Made by a program: the position numbers and the translations under genes
Notes under the pieces: model-generated
The model's database searches: none
The model's input: only the letters and a program-made list of their open reading frames with translations
Told to the model about the DNA's origin: nothing
Shown: positions 62,601 through 64,000 of the stretch, in pieces
How positions within the stretch are numbered: the first letter of the stretch is position 1
Layout: every line of letters starts with the position of its first letter
Origin: Siniperca chuatsi
Taxonomy: Eukaryota > Chordata > Actinopteri > Centrarchiformes > Sinipercidae
DNA: 64,000 nucleotides
Assembly: GCF_020085105.1 (NCBI RefSeq)
Contig: NC_058058.1
Coordinates: 7,122,175 to 7,186,174, forward strand
Direction of reading: 5' to 3'

Positions 62601-64000
62601 ACAGAAACCAAAACAAATTAAATTTTTAGTTTGTTGGCTGCCTCTTAAGGCGGGGAGACCCATCGTGCCTATAATGACAAGGGAAACTCCGACACACATA
62701 CACATGCTGGTAAGTACGGGATACATGCAACACACACTTGTCAATGCCCACATGTTCTGTTACCGAAGCTTTGTGAACGGAATTTTGTGAGTGCTTTATT
62801 GGAAAATTTGCAGGAAAATTGTCCATCGGTAAAATTAAATGCTTAAGCTCTTTATGGCAACACAATCCACCACTTTGGATTTATGAGTTTGATCGTTAAA
62901 CTGTTTCTCAGAGCTCTGCTTTGGCATGAGTAAAATAACATATTCAATTTCAAAAATCTATCAGTTCCACTTGAAAGGATGTGAAAGCAGAGATGAGTTG
63001 CATCTGTTTTTAAATATGCAAATTAGTTGTTTTGCATCTTGCCATATTTCTTAGCTTCATTACACTGTATCTTATTATACCACTGATGCCATTTCACCCC
63101 AGAGATTAATGATGTCTCTACTTGTCTACTGTATCTATTTGCCTATCTATTTATACAGAGAGCAGCTGTAAAGAAGACTCAGTGTGATCCGTAGGGAGTC
63201 CACAGCTCGCAGAGTTAATGAACTAAGAGCTGGTGGCACAGAGGCAGCTTGGACAGAGAGGTGGAAGGATGGAGGGAAGCAGAGGGAGGGCAGTGTTGTG
63301 GAAGCCTGGCTTAAGGGTGTTTCCATGGTAGGATTGCCCAGGAATCTGATGCTGGTGCCAGACGCGGGGAAACCCTCATCAAAAACAAGGGTTGCACACC
63401 CATCATCACCAGTCCAGAGCCTGCAAATGGCCCTAAAGACAGTCAGATTAAGAGCTCAAATAGAACCAGAGCAGCTACTGACCCAAACAAGAGTGTTAAG
63501 TTGTATATCCGGTCATTTCTTTCTCTTTGTTGCTATAAAACAAATTGTCCAATTCCTTGTCTTTTAGACTGGCGTTTTAGTTCAATTTGTGATGGAGACA
63601 GAAGTGAACTCATTGGTTGGGTTAAACTTTGTGGGGCAGAGCTAAAGAACTAGAGTTATTGTGAATAAGTCAGGCCGGGTTGGACTTGGAGTCTTGTGAA
63701 AAAGGCAACTGGTATTAGAGGATAAAATAATTAAGCATGAAAGTTTATTCTTGACCTTGAAAAAAGCAGTTTGACAAAAAGGAATCTAAACTTAAAGTCC
63801 ACTTATTAGTTTTTCTGTCACTTTCATGGCATCTCATTGTCTTCCTCAGCATATGGAGTTTCAATTATTATTATTATTATATGATCGAAATTATTATTAC
63901 AAGATTCATTTTTCAGAACTTTTGAAATGAAGGCTTGTCAAATGAAGAGAGGAAATGACATTTATCTTTGTTGAGATTAATTCTATGGATACACTTCCTT
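56648..64000. other. Presumed nfatc1 intron, to the right edge
   Basis: I looked on the minus strand for the next upstream nfatc1 exon (the segment before DGHHLW) and did not find it. No reading frame on either strand has coding character. Simple repeats occur at 56879-56929. The rest is ordinary AT-rich intronic sequence as far as can be seen. Confidence 0.5.

Noticed and set aside
62101-62790. Frames of 119-130 codons on both strands near the right edge
   Set aside because: They overlap each other on opposite strands in low-complexity intronic sequence. None resembles the missing upstream nfatc1 exon or any family that I know.
1-64000. CRISPR arrays, operons, tRNA or rRNA genes, bacterial or phage genes
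   Set aside because: None seen. The genes are spliced vertebrate genes, and the tandem repeats are coding modules or transposon-related, not spacer arrays.

Overview
The window is vertebrate nuclear DNA, most likely from a spiny-rayed (percomorph) teleost. Genes are split by GT-AG introns, intergenic DNA is AT-rich and microsatellite-rich, and many short repeats are of kinds common in fish genomes. Each recognisable protein matches a vertebrate family. I see no bacterial, phage or plasmid features.

Layout, left to right. (1) 1-9339, plus strand: the 3' part of an epiplakin-like gene, nine plectin-repeat modules. The last five modules are nearly identical 1074-bp tandem units, and eight single-base homopolymer losses break the frame. 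(2) 10951-15938, minus strand: fbxl6, nine coding exons encoding 568 residues, with three hAT-like MITEs in its introns. (3) About 17520-17735: a compact divergent promoter shared with (4), 19014-21952, plus strand: an 876-residue protein I cannot name, almost all of it in one exon. (5) 23783-27601 and 32381-34862, plus strand: a head-to-tail pair of riboflavin transporter genes, slc52a2-like (446 residues) and slc52a3-like (448 residues), with intron phases that match wherever both genes have an intron. (6) 36085-36510, minus: a decayed Tc1/mariner transposase fragment. (7) 37173-37977, minus: a seven-helix receptor pseudogene. (8) 41304-56647, minus: the last four coding exons of nfatc1, whose remaining exons lie beyond the right edge. 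From 56.65 kb to the end I see only presumed nfatc1 intron.

The genes are not one functional system. Epiplakin is a keratin-associated cytolinker, FBXL6 a ubiquitin-ligase substrate receptor, SLC52A2/A3 carry riboflavin, and NFATc1 is a calcium-regulated transcription factor. The EPPK1-FBXL6-SLC52A2 linkage resembles human 8q24.3, while NFATC1 lies on human 18q, so the slc52a3-nfatc1 interval is a synteny junction relative to human. The most notable items are the homogenised epiplakin array with its recurrent frameshifts, the unnamed gene sharing the fbxl6 promoter, the tandem riboflavin transporters, the receptor pseudogene, and several structurally clear non-autonomous DNA transposons. I found no convincing new multi-gene system.
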